A stretch of 64,000 nucleotides of DNA from NCBI GenBank assembly GCA_964425595.1, contig CAYRMW010000002.1:9458-73457 (forward strand), in the 5' to 3' direction. The position numbers were made by a program, and so were the translations under genes. The stretch's first letter is position 1; the number at the start of each line of letters is the position of its first letter. This DNA is from Caccovicinus sp964425595. GTDB lineage: Bacteria > Bacillota > Clostridia > Lachnospirales > Lachnospiraceae. Below the pieces are notes generated by a model. That model was not told where the DNA came from. It saw only the letters and a list, made by a program, of their open reading frames with translations, and did no database searches. Below, piece after piece: positions 32,801 to 41,063 of this stretch.

Positions 32801-33205
32801 TTACGCCGATTCCTGAGAATTATTTTCACCGCATGCGCTGCAGATGCCGTAGAAGGTAGAAGTATGGCCTTCGATCTTCCCGTTGAATGAGCGCTGGGCC
32901 AGTGAATTGATCTCTTCGACAGGCAGCATGGGAAGATCCGACACCTGGCGGCAGCAGCGGCAGACAAAGTGGTAGTGATTGGCGGCGTTGCCGTCAAAGT
33001 GGTCTGCGCCGTCGCCAAAGTTCAGTTTCTGGATTTCGCCAAGCTCCACCAGAAGATTCAGATTCCGGTAGACGGTTCCCAGGCTGATGTTGGGGAATTC
33101 CTCGCGGATGCTGGCGTAGAGGGCATCAGCGGTAGGATGGTCGCAGCGCCTGATAAGGGCATTTTTGATGGATTCGCGCTGCCGGCTGTATTTCAGGGTT
33201 TTCAT
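32801..33205 (-). CDS. perR: Fur-family peroxide regulator (PerR type)
   Basis: A 134-residue Fur-family protein: winged helix with HPTADALYASIREEFPNISLGTVYRNLNLLVELGEI, then the metal-binding half with HFDGNAANHYHFVC and two CxxC zinc pairs (CRCC and CSAC). The Asp-rich DGADHFDGN segment and the position before rubrerythrin genes favour PerR over Fur. PerR represses peroxide genes until iron-catalysed histidine oxidation. ATG 33205 follows GGAAAGGAG; an upstream extension is unlikely. Its own promoter overlaps Fur/PerR-like AT-rich repeats, suggesting autorepression. Confidence 0.9.
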   Translation of the reverse strand: MKTLKYSRQRESIKNALIRRCDHPTADALYASIREEFPNISLGTVYRNLNLLVELGEIQKLNFGDGADHFDGNAANHYHFVCRCCRQVSDLPMLPVEEINSLAQRSFNGKIEGHTSTFYGICSACGENNSQESA

Positions 33206-33254
33206 AGAGACTCCTTTCCGTGTTTCGCACGCCCGCAAGCCTTAACATTATACA

Positions 33255-33303
33255 TGATATTAATAACCATTATCATTATAAAAGAAGTTGGAATGCCTGT
33301 CAA
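33255..33303 (-). promoter_or_regulatory. perR promoter with overlapping Fur/PerR-type box
   Basis: Minus strand TTGACA (33298-33303) and TATAAT (33275-33280) with 17 bp spacer match the consensus exactly. The -10 is embedded in TTATAATGATAATGG, close to a PerR box, and the AT-rich repeats continue to about 33255. Confidence 0.8.
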
Positions 33304-33336
33304 CAGGAAATCGACATTGGCGGGAGAGGCGCAGTC

Positions 33337-33376
33337 AAAAAAGGCCGGAGAGGGCTTTAGAGCACCCTCTCCAGCC
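33337..33376 (-). terminator. Terminator overlapping the PHP-phosphatase stop codon
   Basis: On the minus strand GGCTGGAGAGGG (33376-33365) pairs with CCCTCTCCGGCC (33354-33343), followed by six Ts (33342-33337). The gene's stop codon (33359-33357) lies inside the hairpin loop. Confidence 0.9.
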
Positions 33377-34085
33377 TGGGAAGATAGGGAAGCAGGATAT
33401 CAAGGTTTGTGTTGACGATGAGTTCGGGCGGAAAGCAAAGCTCTTCCAGCAGGGCGAAGGCCCGGCTGTGGTTGCCTACGTCGCTTTCGATGTGGGCGTC
33501 GCTGTTGACGATGATGGAAACCTCTTCCTCCATGCACAGCTTCAGCATGATCCGGTAAGCGTCGGCCGCGCCGGCGGAGCGTTGGCTGCGTGGGTGAAGG
33601 GATGAGCTGTTTACCTCCAGAAGCTTGCGGTGCTTTTTCGCGCCCTTTACCAGGGCGGCATAATCGATGGGATAACGGGCGTCATCGGGATGGCCGATGA
33701 TGTTGACGTAAGGATTGGCCAGCACATGCAGGTAGGCGCTGGTATTTTCTTCGCAGGTGCCGGGGCGGATGCAGGGGGGATGAAGGCTGGCTATGGTATA
33801 GTCCAGATGCTTCAGAACGTCCTCATCCAGGTCGACGCGGCCCCGGGCGTCCATGATATTGAGTTCCGCGCCCATCAGGACCTTGACGCCGAAGACCTCG
33901 CGGGGGATCACCCGAAAGTTAAGGAAATAGAAGGAATGGGGGCCGCCCGGCATCATGGGCGCGTGATCGGAACAGCCATAGAGGGCAAGTCCCCTCTCTG
34001 CCGCGGCATGGATCATTTCGTAAAGGGAATTATAGGCATGGCCGCTGGCCAGCGTATGTGTGTGCAGATCCAGAAGATCGGTCAT
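33357..34085 (-). CDS. PHP-domain phosphatase (YcdX-like)
   Basis: A 242-residue PHP-superfamily metallohydrolase. The metal-binding motifs are complete: DLHTHT at the N-terminus, GCSDHAPM, GAELNI, ASLHPP, IGHPDD, EVNSSS and NSDAHIESD. These match the YcdX/trinuclear-zinc phosphatase group rather than histidinol phosphatase. The physiological substrate is unknown. It has its own promoter (34152-34180), and its terminator is folded around its stop codon. Confidence 0.9.
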   Translation of the reverse strand: MTDLLDLHTHTLASGHAYNSLYEMIHAAAERGLALYGCSDHAPMMPGGPHSFYFLNFRVIPREVFGVKVLMGAELNIMDARGRVDLDEDVLKHLDYTIASLHPPCIRPGTCEENTSAYLHVLANPYVNIIGHPDDARYPIDYAALVKGAKKHRKLLEVNSSSLHPRSQRSAGAADAYRIMLKLCMEEEVSIIVNSDAHIESDVGNHSRAFALLEELCFPPELIVNTNLDILLPYLPRLERVL

Positions 34086-34151
34086 TATACTTCCTCCTTT
34101 TGTCGGTCAGGCCTGCCGCCGCGCGGGCGCCAGGGCAGTTCGTTTACGCTT

Positions 34152-34180
34152 AGTATAAAGTTTTCCCGGGAAAAAGTCCA
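34152..34180 (-). promoter_or_regulatory. Promoter of the PHP phosphatase gene
   Basis: Minus strand TGGACT (34175-34180) and TATACT (34152-34157), 17 bp spacer. It is divergent from the S1-domain gene promoter. Confidence 0.55.
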
Positions 34181-34287
34181 GTCCGGTCCGGAAAAACCTT
34201 CCTGCGCGGGCGGAAGGCGCGCGGGAGAAACAGGCAGGAAAAGAGCGCGGAAATGCCCGCTGTTTGGGCTTTTGTTTTACTCGGGAT

Positions 34288-34298
34288 TGTGCTATGAT
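34288..34298 (+). promoter_or_regulatory. Extended -10 promoter of the S1-domain gene
   Basis: TGTGC-TATGAT, an extended -10 element with no clear -35, 65 bases before the start codon. Confidence 0.5.
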
Positions 34299-34362
34299 AG
34301 AGAAAGTCGGGCGGCCGCGGACAGAGAAAGCAGCCGCAGTCAGAAAGGAAGGTGCGAAAGCG

Positions 34363-35301
34363 ATGAGCGACGAAACCAAAATGACAGAAGAGATGAATGC
34401 TTCGGATGAGCCCCGGGAGTCCATGGCGGACTATGAGGCGGAGCTGGAGGCTTCCTTTAAGAAGATACGGGAAGGCGATATCCTGACCGGTACGGCGATC
34501 AGCGTGGAAGACGACCGGGTGATCCTGGACCTGAAGTACTACGCGGAAGGCATCATTTCCAAAGAGGATCTGTCCAACGATCCGGACTTTAACCTGAAAG
34601 AGGAGATCCATCCGGGCGATGAGATCACCGCTACGGTAATCCGCCCGGATGACGGAGAAGGGAACATCGTCCTGTCCCGCAAGGCGGCAAATGACGTGCT
34701 TGCCTGGGGCAGGTTAAAGACTATGCTGGAGGAACGGACGGTCGTCCCGGTAAAGATCGCGGAGATCGTAAAGGGCGGCGCAGTGGCCTGGCTGGAGGGC
34801 ATCCGCGGTTTTATCCCCGCGTCGAAACTGGCTGCCGGGTATGTGGAAGATTTAAATGAGTGGAATGGAAAGACCGTTGAGGTCACGGTGATCACGGCAG
34901 ACGAGGAAAACAGGCGTCTGGTCCTTTCCGGCCGGGAGGTAGCCAGAGAGAAGCTGGCGGAGGAAAAGCGGCGAAGGGTAGCCCGCTGCCAGCCTGGCGC
35001 GATCGTGGAAGGTACGGTGGAAAGCCTTAAGGATTACGGCGCGTTTGTCACGCTGGAAAACGGCCTGACGGGCCTGCTCCACATTTCCCAGATCAGCAAT
35101 CAGCGGATCAAGCATCCCGGTGTCGTTCTGAAGGAGGGTCAGACTGTGAAGGTCAAGATCCTGTCCGCGGAAAACGGCAGGATCAGCCTGTCCATGAAAA
35201 CGATCATGCCGGAGGATGAGCCGGAAGAAGTGTTCGACTACAAGGAAAACGGGGAGGCTACCACAGGCCTTGGCGCTCTGCTGAAAGGGCTGAAATTGTA
35301 A
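34363..35301 (+). CDS. S1 RNA-binding domain protein (short ribosomal protein S1-like)
   Basis: 312 residues with three S1 OB-fold repeats, beginning near residues 40 (GDILTGTAISVEDDRVILDL), 125 (RTVVPVKIAEIVKGGAVAWL) and 210 (GAIVEGTVESLKDYGAFVTL). The third is the best conserved (GLTGLLHISQIS). Clostridial genomes often carry such a shortened S1-like protein in place of a six-repeat S1; binding of mRNA at the ribosome or in RNA turnover is likely. ATG 34363 follows AAAGGAAGG. A small alarmone synthetase starts 15 bases later, so the two genes form an operon. Confidence 0.88.
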   Translation: MSDETKMTEEMNASDEPRESMADYEAELEASFKKIREGDILTGTAISVEDDRVILDLKYYAEGIISKEDLSNDPDFNLKEEIHPGDEITATVIRPDDGEGNIVLSRKAANDVLAWGRLKTMLEERTVVPVKIAEIVKGGAVAWLEGIRGFIPASKLAAGYVEDLNEWNGKTVEVTVITADEENRRLVLSGREVAREKLAEEKRRRVARCQPGAIVEGTVESLKDYGAFVTLENGLTGLLHISQISNQRIKHPGVVLKEGQTVKVKILSAENGRISLSMKTIMPEDEPEEVFDYKENGEATTGLGALLKGLKL

Positions 35302-35316
35302 GAAGGAGAAATCAGA

Positions 35317-35979
35317 TTGGAAAATATCCTGAAGGATGCGGGTCAGGTGGATCAGTGGGAAGAAACGATGTTTCTTTACGAATCAGCGCTGAAGCAGATG
35401 ACCATGAAGGCAAGGATGCTGAATGACGAATTTGTCTGCCGCTACCGGTACAATCCCATTGAACATATCAAATCCAGGCTGAAGACGGCGGACAGCATCG
35501 TGCGCAAGCTGAAGCAGGACGGATATGAGGTGACTATCGAAAACATGAATACCCGTCTCAGCGACATTGCCGGAGTCCGGATCATCTGCTCCTTTACCTC
35601 AGATATTTATCAGATCGCGGATGTGCTGGAACGGCAGGAGGATGTGACGGTCCTTTATGTGAAGGATTATATCCGCCACCCCAAGCCGAACGGCTATAAA
35701 AGCTACCACATGGTGGTATCCGTGCCCGTGTATCTGACAGACGGACGGCGGGATGTGAAGGTGGAGGTGCAGATCCGGTCGGTAGCTATGGATTTCTGGG
35801 CCAGTCTGGAGCACAAGATCGCCTATAAATTCGAAGGCGACGCGCCGGAGGCGCTGCTGGGGGATCTGAAAGCCTGTGCCGATATAGTCGATATGCTGGA
35901 CAACAGAATGTATTCGCTGAATAAAGCCATACTGGCCATTGCAGAGGAACGGAGGCAGGGCGGAGAACCGGCCTCCTGA
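35317..35979 (+). CDS. Small alarmone synthetase (RelQ/YjbM-type GTP pyrophosphokinase)
   Basis: A 220-residue single-domain (p)ppGpp synthetase without hydrolase or TGS domains. RelA/SpoT synthetase motifs: RLSDIAGVRIICSF, HPKPNGYKSYHMVV, and EVQIRSVAMDFWASLEHKI. It transfers pyrophosphate from ATP to GDP or GTP. It starts at TTG 35317 with AGAAGGAGAA upstream, a start that may keep its level low. Co-transcription with the S1-domain gene would couple alarmone synthesis to translation. Confidence 0.92.
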   Translation: MENILKDAGQVDQWEETMFLYESALKQMTMKARMLNDEFVCRYRYNPIEHIKSRLKTADSIVRKLKQDGYEVTIENMNTRLSDIAGVRIICSFTSDIYQIADVLERQEDVTVLYVKDYIRHPKPNGYKSYHMVVSVPVYLTDGRRDVKVEVQIRSVAMDFWASLEHKIAYKFEGDAPEALLGDLKACADIVDMLDNRMYSLNKAILAIAEERRQGGEPAS

Positions 35980-36014
35980 TGCCCCGTGGAGCGGGGGAGG
36001 AAAGAGAGTGAGAA

Positions 36015-37805
36015 ATGGGACTGGTAAAAAAAACAGCGGGCGCTATCCGGGTGAACCTGGTGGATATCCTGGTCTTTGAGCTTCTTTACCGGTTACTGAT
36101 CTTTCCGACCTATCTGTTTGCCATGGGGCAGGGGCTTCGGCTGACGATGAAGGAGGCCGGGTTCAGCTACATTACGGAAGAAAATCTGCGCGCATTTCTC
36201 CTTCGTCCGGCTTCCCTGCTGTTTTTGGCCTTCCTTATCCTGGTGTGGCTGGCGGTGGCCGCGGTGGAGGCTGGGGCCCTCTTGACGGCCTTTGAGGCCG
36301 CTGCCTATTCCCGGCGGGTGTGTCCGTCGGAAATGCTGAGCGGCGGCCTGTGGAAAACGGCAGAAGAGCTGAAAAAACGGGATAAGCGTTTTTTTCTTCT
36401 GATCGGAGGCGGGAGCCTGCTGATCCAGGCGGTCCCGCTGCATCTGCTGCTAAGCCGGATCAAGCCGGTGAATTTTGTGATGGAAGAGCTGTTTTCCCTG
36501 CGCGCAGGGAGATGGGCGGCTGGCCTTTTCCTGCTTTTCCTGCTTCTCTGGCTGGCGCCCCGGGCGTGCATCCTCCCGTATTCCCTGATCGAGCGGAGGA
36601 TGTATGCGGACAGCCGCACGCGCAGTTTCGGCCTGTTTAGGAAACGATGGAGACGGATGTTTCTGCTTTTTTTTATCGGGAACCTGGGCCTGGCGGCGGT
36701 GATGACGTTTGCGTGCATCGTGGGAGAGTTCCTTGTGGCAGCGGCGATCATGTTCCTGGTGCGGCAGCCGCTTCAGCTGGCGGCGCAGAGTCTGGCCTCC
36801 AGCCGGGTGGAGCTGGCGCTGCTTTTTGTCTACAGCATCCTGACGGCAGTCCTTAACCTGGGGACCCTGACGGCCATTTATTACCAGGACGCGGAGAGCG
36901 TCAGAAAGCGGGAGGCGTATTTTTCGGGAAAGGAATGGCGGGACGGCAGGCAGGCGGCAGTCCTTGGCGGTGTTCTGGCCGTGGCCGGGGCAGTGATCCT
37001 GGCGAATATGGCGGTCAATGGTTCGCGGCTGCGGGACGATGCCTTCCTGGAGATCCAGATCACGGCGCATCGGGGGAGTTCGACGTCGGCGCCGGAAAAT
37101 ACCATGGCGGCCGTGGTCATGGCAGTAGAAGAGATGGCGGACTTTGCCGAACTGGATGTACAGGAAAGTAAAGACGGCGTGCTGGTTTTATGCCATGATC
37201 TGAACCTGAGCCGGGTGGCGGGCGTGAACCGGAAGGTCGCGGATCTGACGCTGGAGGAGCTTCAGAAGCTGGATGTAGGCTCTTACTTTTCCGAGGAATA
37301 TGCCGGTGAACCGATCCCGCAGCTGAGCGAGGTGATGGAATATGCCAAGGGAAAGATCAACCTGAACCTGGAACTGAAAAATACCGGCAGCGATACGGGC
37401 ATGCCGGAGAAGGCGGCGGCGCTGATCATGGAAATGGAAATGGAAGAACAGTGTGTGATCACCTCCACCAGCATGGAATACCTTAAGCGGGTCAAGGCCG
37501 CAGCGCCGGATATCCGCACCGGCTATATCATTACGGCGGCCTATGGAAATTATGTGGACGATGAAAATCTGGACTTTATCAGCATCCGCTCCAGCTTCGT
37601 GACCGAAGCGCTGGTGAGGCAGGCGCATGAGGCCGGCAAGGCGGTCCATGCGTGGACGGTGAACACAAAATCGGAGATGGAGGAGATGAAGCTGGCCGGT
37701 GTGGATAATATCATTACCGACTATCCCGTAATGGCCAGGGAGATCTGCTACCGGGAAGAAGGAGCGGAAGGGCTTTTGGAGCGGCTGCGGCTGCTTCTGC
37801 AATGA
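36015..37805 (+). CDS. Membrane glycerophosphodiester phosphodiesterase
   Basis: 596 residues. Residues 1-335 are a polytopic membrane domain of the GDPD membrane-associated type with about eight hydrophobic segments. Residues 345-590 are a GDPD barrel with ITAHRGSSTSAPENTMAA, FAELDVQESKDGVLVLCHD, INLNLELK and VHAWTVNT. It should hydrolyse glycerophosphodiesters to glycerol 3-phosphate, possibly acting on lipid or teichoic-acid-derived substrates at the membrane. The ribosome binding site is modest (AGAGAGTGAGAA). A repeat-bearing gap follows before dtd. Confidence 0.92.
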   Translation: MGLVKKTAGAIRVNLVDILVFELLYRLLIFPTYLFAMGQGLRLTMKEAGFSYITEENLRAFLLRPASLLFLAFLILVWLAVAAVEAGALLTAFEAAAYSRRVCPSEMLSGGLWKTAEELKKRDKRFFLLIGGGSLLIQAVPLHLLLSRIKPVNFVMEELFSLRAGRWAAGLFLLFLLLWLAPRACILPYSLIERRMYADSRTRSFGLFRKRWRRMFLLFFIGNLGLAAVMTFACIVGEFLVAAAIMFLVRQPLQLAAQSLASSRVELALLFVYSILTAVLNLGTLTAIYYQDAESVRKREAYFSGKEWRDGRQAAVLGGVLAVAGAVILANMAVNGSRLRDDAFLEIQITAHRGSSTSAPENTMAAVVMAVEEMADFAELDVQESKDGVLVLCHDLNLSRVAGVNRKVADLTLEELQKLDVGSYFSEEYAGEPIPQLSEVMEYAKGKINLNLELKNTGSDTGMPEKAAALIMEMEMEEQCVITSTSMEYLKRVKAAAPDIRTGYIITAAYGNYVDDENLDFISIRSSFVTEALVRQAHEAGKAVHAWTVNTKSEMEEMKLAGVDNIITDYPVMAREICYREEGAEGLLERLRLLLQ

Positions 37806-37844
37806 ACGGCCGCGCCGGAAGGTGAGGGCCGGAAAAGAAGGGCC

Positions 37845-37902
37845 GGGGCCGCGCCGGAGGATCGGGGCCGCGCAGGAGGATTTGGGCTACGCAGGAGGAC
37901 CG
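37845..37902 (+). repeat. Three imperfect ~19-bp tandem repeats
   Basis: Units at 37845-37863, 37864-37883 and 37884-37902 follow the pattern ggg(g)c-ccgcgc-aggagga plus 1-3 bases. Each carries a (C/A)GGAGGA core that resembles a Shine-Dalgarno sequence. They lie in the gap between the GDPD gene and dtd. Confidence 0.7.
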
Positions 37903-37942
37903 GGAGCCGGGGCAGGAAAAACAAGGAGAAAAGAGGAGAATT

Positions 37943-38401
37943 ATGCGGGTTGTACTGCAGCGGGTGCGGGAAGCATCGGTATCGGTAGGGGGCGAGGAGA
38001 TCGGCAGGATCGGAAGGGGATTTCTTCTGCTGGTCGGCATCTCCCATGAGGACGATGAAAAGATCGCGGATCGGATGGCGGACAAGATCTGCCGGCTGCG
38101 GATCTTTGAAGACGAACAGGGAAAGACAAATCTTTCCCTGGCGGATGTGGGCGGGGAAGTACTGGTCGTCAGCCAGTTTACCCTGTACGCGGATTGCCGG
38201 AAGGGGAACCGGCCCGGTTTTACGAATGCGGGCGACCCTGAACGGGCCTGCGCCCTGTATGAGCGGATGATTGCCGCGTTTCAGGAGCGGGTGAAAAAGA
38301 CCGCCCATGGGCAGTTTGGGGCCGATATGAAGGTCTCTCTGGTCAATGACGGACCGTTTACCCTGTCCCTGGACAGCAGTCAGCTGTTTCCGGTGAAATA
38401 G
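37943..38401 (+). CDS. dtd: D-aminoacyl-tRNA deacylase
   Basis: A 152-residue Dtd protein that removes D-amino acids (and glycine from tRNA-Ala) mischarged to tRNA. It starts MRVVLQRVREASVSV, with GDEV-like GGEEIGRIGRGFLLLVGI, the active-site SQFTLYADCRKGNRPGF and the C-terminal NDGPFTLSLDS cross-subunit motif. AGGAGAAAAGAGGAG precedes the start. Aminopeptidase and chaperone-like genes follow. Confidence 0.96.
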   Translation: MRVVLQRVREASVSVGGEEIGRIGRGFLLLVGISHEDDEKIADRMADKICRLRIFEDEQGKTNLSLADVGGEVLVVSQFTLYADCRKGNRPGFTNAGDPERACALYERMIAAFQERVKKTAHGQFGADMKVSLVNDGPFTLSLDSSQLFPVK

Positions 38402-38440
38402 AAAAGAGAGCAGAATGATGCAGAAACGGAGGATATGAGG

Positions 38441-39835
38441 ATGGCAAAGAAAACAAAAGGCCAGGAACTGGCGGAAAAGCTGACCTGGAGCGCGCCGAAT
38501 ATCGGCAGGGAAGCGCCAAAGCAGGTAGAGAAAGCGCGGAAGTTCTGCGAGGGCTATAAAGCATTTCTGGACGCGGGAAAGACGGAGCGGGAATGTGTGC
38601 GCTACGCTCTAGACCTCCTGAAGCAGAGAGGATACCGTCCTTTTGAAGCCGGCGCGTCGTATCGGGCCGGTGATAAGGTATATTATGTGAACAGAGGAAA
38701 GGCGCTCATTGTCACGACCTTCGGGCGGCTGCCGCTGGAAGAGGGGTTGCGCATCAACGGCGCCCACATCGATTCGCCAAGGCTGGATCTGAAGCCGAAT
38801 CCGCTGTACGAAAAGGAGGAGATGGCGTATTTTAAGACCCATTACTACGGGGGCATCCGCAAGTACCAGTGGGGGACCATTCCGTTAGCCATGCATGGCG
38901 TGGTGATGAAGAAAAACGGCGAGATGGTGGAGATCTGCATCGGCGAGAAGGAAGGCGATCCGGTATTCTGCATCACGGATCTGCTTCCGCACCTGTCGGC
39001 AAAGCAGAATGAGCGTCCCCTGCGGGAGGGCTTAAAGGGCGAAGAGCTGAACATCGTCGTCGGTTCCCTGCCGTACCAGGATGACCAGGTGAAAGAACCG
39101 GTGAAGCTTCTGGCCCTGGAGCTGTTAAACGAGCAGTACGGCATCACCGAGGCGGATTTCTGCAGGGCGGAGATCGAGATGGTGCCGTCGCAGAAGGCCT
39201 GTGATGTGGGCCTGGACCGCAGCCTGATCGGCGCTTATGGCCAGGATGACCGGGTGTGCGCCTACACGGCGCTGATGGCGGATATCGATACGGAGGTGCC
39301 GGAGCATACTACGGTAACGATCCTTACGGACAAGGAGGAGATCGGTTCGGAAGGGAATACCGGACTGGCGTCAAGCTATGTTCTGCATTATCTTGAAGAA
39401 CTGGCGGATCAGGCGGGGGTCCCGGTACGGCGGATCCTGAAGCGATCCATCTGCCTTTCTTCCGATGTCAACGCGGCTTATGACCCCAATTTCCCGGATG
39501 TTTATGAAAGCAGGAATTCTTCCTATGTCAACAAGGGCTGTGTCCTGACCAAGTACACCGGAGCCAGAGGAAAGTCCGGATCGAATGACGCCGGCGCGGA
39601 GCTGATGGGGAAGGTGATCGGCATCCTGGAAGCAGAAGGCGTCTACTGGCAGGCCGGGGAGCTGGGCAAGGTAGACGAAGGCGGCGGCGGGACCATCGCC
39701 AAATTTGTGGCGGCCATGGATGTCGATACCGTGGATCTTGGCGTCCCGATCCTGTCGATGCATGCGCCCTTTGAACTCGCGTCCAAGCTGGATGTATGGA
39801 ATACCTACAAGGCTTTCCGGGCATTTTACAAATAA
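38441..39835 (+). CDS. M18-family aminopeptidase
   Basis: About 464 residues, zinc metallopeptidase of the M18 (aspartyl aminopeptidase) family. Metal-binding GAHIDSPRLDLKPNP, TDKEEIGSEGNTG and the C-terminal GGGTIAKF and SMHAPFELASKLDVW motifs are present. It removes N-terminal residues from peptides in the cytoplasm. ATG 38441 is preferred over ATG 38435 because GGAGG lies 8 bases before it and only 2 before the other. Confidence 0.95.
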   Translation: MAKKTKGQELAEKLTWSAPNIGREAPKQVEKARKFCEGYKAFLDAGKTERECVRYALDLLKQRGYRPFEAGASYRAGDKVYYVNRGKALIVTTFGRLPLEEGLRINGAHIDSPRLDLKPNPLYEKEEMAYFKTHYYGGIRKYQWGTIPLAMHGVVMKKNGEMVEICIGEKEGDPVFCITDLLPHLSAKQNERPLREGLKGEELNIVVGSLPYQDDQVKEPVKLLALELLNEQYGITEADFCRAEIEMVPSQKACDVGLDRSLIGAYGQDDRVCAYTALMADIDTEVPEHTTVTILTDKEEIGSEGNTGLASSYVLHYLEELADQAGVPVRRILKRSICLSSDVNAAYDPNFPDVYESRNSSYVNKGCVLTKYTGARGKSGSNDAGAELMGKVIGILEAEGVYWQAGELGKVDEGGGGTIAKFVAAMDVDTVDLGVPILSMHAPFELASKLDVWNTYKAFRAFYK

Positions 39836-39888
39836 CCGCCCTTCCTGCAGCGCAGGGCGAAAGGATGAAAGAAAAGGATTTGTGTATT

Positions 39889-40965
39889 ATGAAAAAAAAG
39901 ATTGCAGCATTATGTTTGTGTGCCATGTTTGCCGTTGCGTTTGCCTCCGGCTGCGGGAAAAGCAGCAGCCAGGAGACGTCTTCCCAGGATCAGTCGGACA
40001 GTCAGTCGGACATCCCGAAGGGAACGGTCACGCTGGGAAACTATATCGGCCTTGAAATCACCGAACCAAGCAACGAGGTGACAGACGAGGATGTGGAGAC
40101 ACAGATCAATTACACCCTCAGCGTCAATCCCACCCTGGTCGAGGTGACCGACCGGCCTGCCCAGGACGGCGATGTGGTAAACATTGATTATGTAGGCCTG
40201 AAGGATGGGGTGGCGTTCGACGGAGGCTCTGCGCAGGGCTATGATCTGACGCTGGGGTCCGGGACCTTTATCGACGGTTTTGAGGACGGCCTGATCGGCG
40301 CCAATGTGGGCGATGAGGTCAGCCTGGATCTGACCTTCCCGGAAAATTACGGCAATTCGGAGCTGGCAGGGCAGGATGTGGTTTTTGAGGTTACGGTAAA
40401 TGCCATCCAGGAGCAGCAGGATGCCGTCCTGAACGACGAGTTTGTCCAGAGGGTGTCAGGCACCTGTAAGACCGTAGAGGAGTACCGCGAAGAAGTGCGT
40501 CTGTATCTGGAGGAGCTTGCCGAGCAGAGTGCCAAAAACCAGATGCAGGATGAGGCCATTGATCTGGTCATTGCGGACAGCACCTTCGAAGGGCTGGATG
40601 AGCAGGTCGAGGCGGAATTCAACACGCAGCTGGAACAGATGACCGCCGCGCTGGAGCAGAGCGGGTTTACCCTGGCGGATTATGTCGCGATGTACGGCAT
40701 GGAGGAAGACGACTTTAAGGAATATATGCGCTCCAGCATCGAAAGCAGTACCCGGATCAATCTGGTCTGCGAGGCGATCGCCGAGAAGGAAGGTCTTCAG
40801 GTGGAGGATGAGGACCGTCTGGAAGTGGCCAGGTTGTATAATCTGGACAGCCCGGATGAGCTGGTGGACGCCTATGGCCAGGAGGCGGTCGATGAGGCCG
40901 CAAGGAACGTCAAGGTGATGAACTTCCTGCTGGATAACGCGGTGATCACGCCGGAGGAGACGTAA
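39889..40965 (+). CDS. Trigger-factor-like lipoprotein (extracytoplasmic FKBP-type PPIase)
   Basis: 358 residues. A signal peptide ends in lipobox ASGC (near residue 22), so the protein is membrane-tethered outside the cell. An FKBP-type peptidyl-prolyl isomerase domain follows (GDVVNIDYVGLKDGVAFDGG, LGSGTFIDGFEDGLIGANVG), then a long helical trigger-factor C-domain (EEYREEVRLYLEELAEQS, VEAEFNTQLEQMTAALEQSG). The N-terminal ribosome-binding domain of cytosolic trigger factor is missing, replaced by the signal peptide and an acidic Ser/Gln linker. It may fold secreted proteins, similar in role to PrsA. The start was chosen at the ATG giving the signal peptide; ATG 39865 is an alternative. Confidence 0.9.
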   Translation: MKKKIAALCLCAMFAVAFASGCGKSSSQETSSQDQSDSQSDIPKGTVTLGNYIGLEITEPSNEVTDEDVETQINYTLSVNPTLVEVTDRPAQDGDVVNIDYVGLKDGVAFDGGSAQGYDLTLGSGTFIDGFEDGLIGANVGDEVSLDLTFPENYGNSELAGQDVVFEVTVNAIQEQQDAVLNDEFVQRVSGTCKTVEEYREEVRLYLEELAEQSAKNQMQDEAIDLVIADSTFEGLDEQVEAEFNTQLEQMTAALEQSGFTLADYVAMYGMEEDDFKEYMRSSIESSTRINLVCEAIAEKEGLQVEDEDRLEVARLYNLDSPDELVDAYGQEAVDEAARNVKVMNFLLDNAVITPEET

Positions 40966-41063
40966 GCGGCGAGACAAAGAAACCGCCTAGACGGCGGCGC
41001 GGGCAGGCATGACGGAAAAAGGATACGGCACAATGGACACAGGGGAATGGAACGGAGGATGGC

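Noticed and set aside
37806..37942. A CRISPR-like array before dtd
   Set aside because: The units are contiguous imperfect repeats of about 19 bp with no unique spacers.
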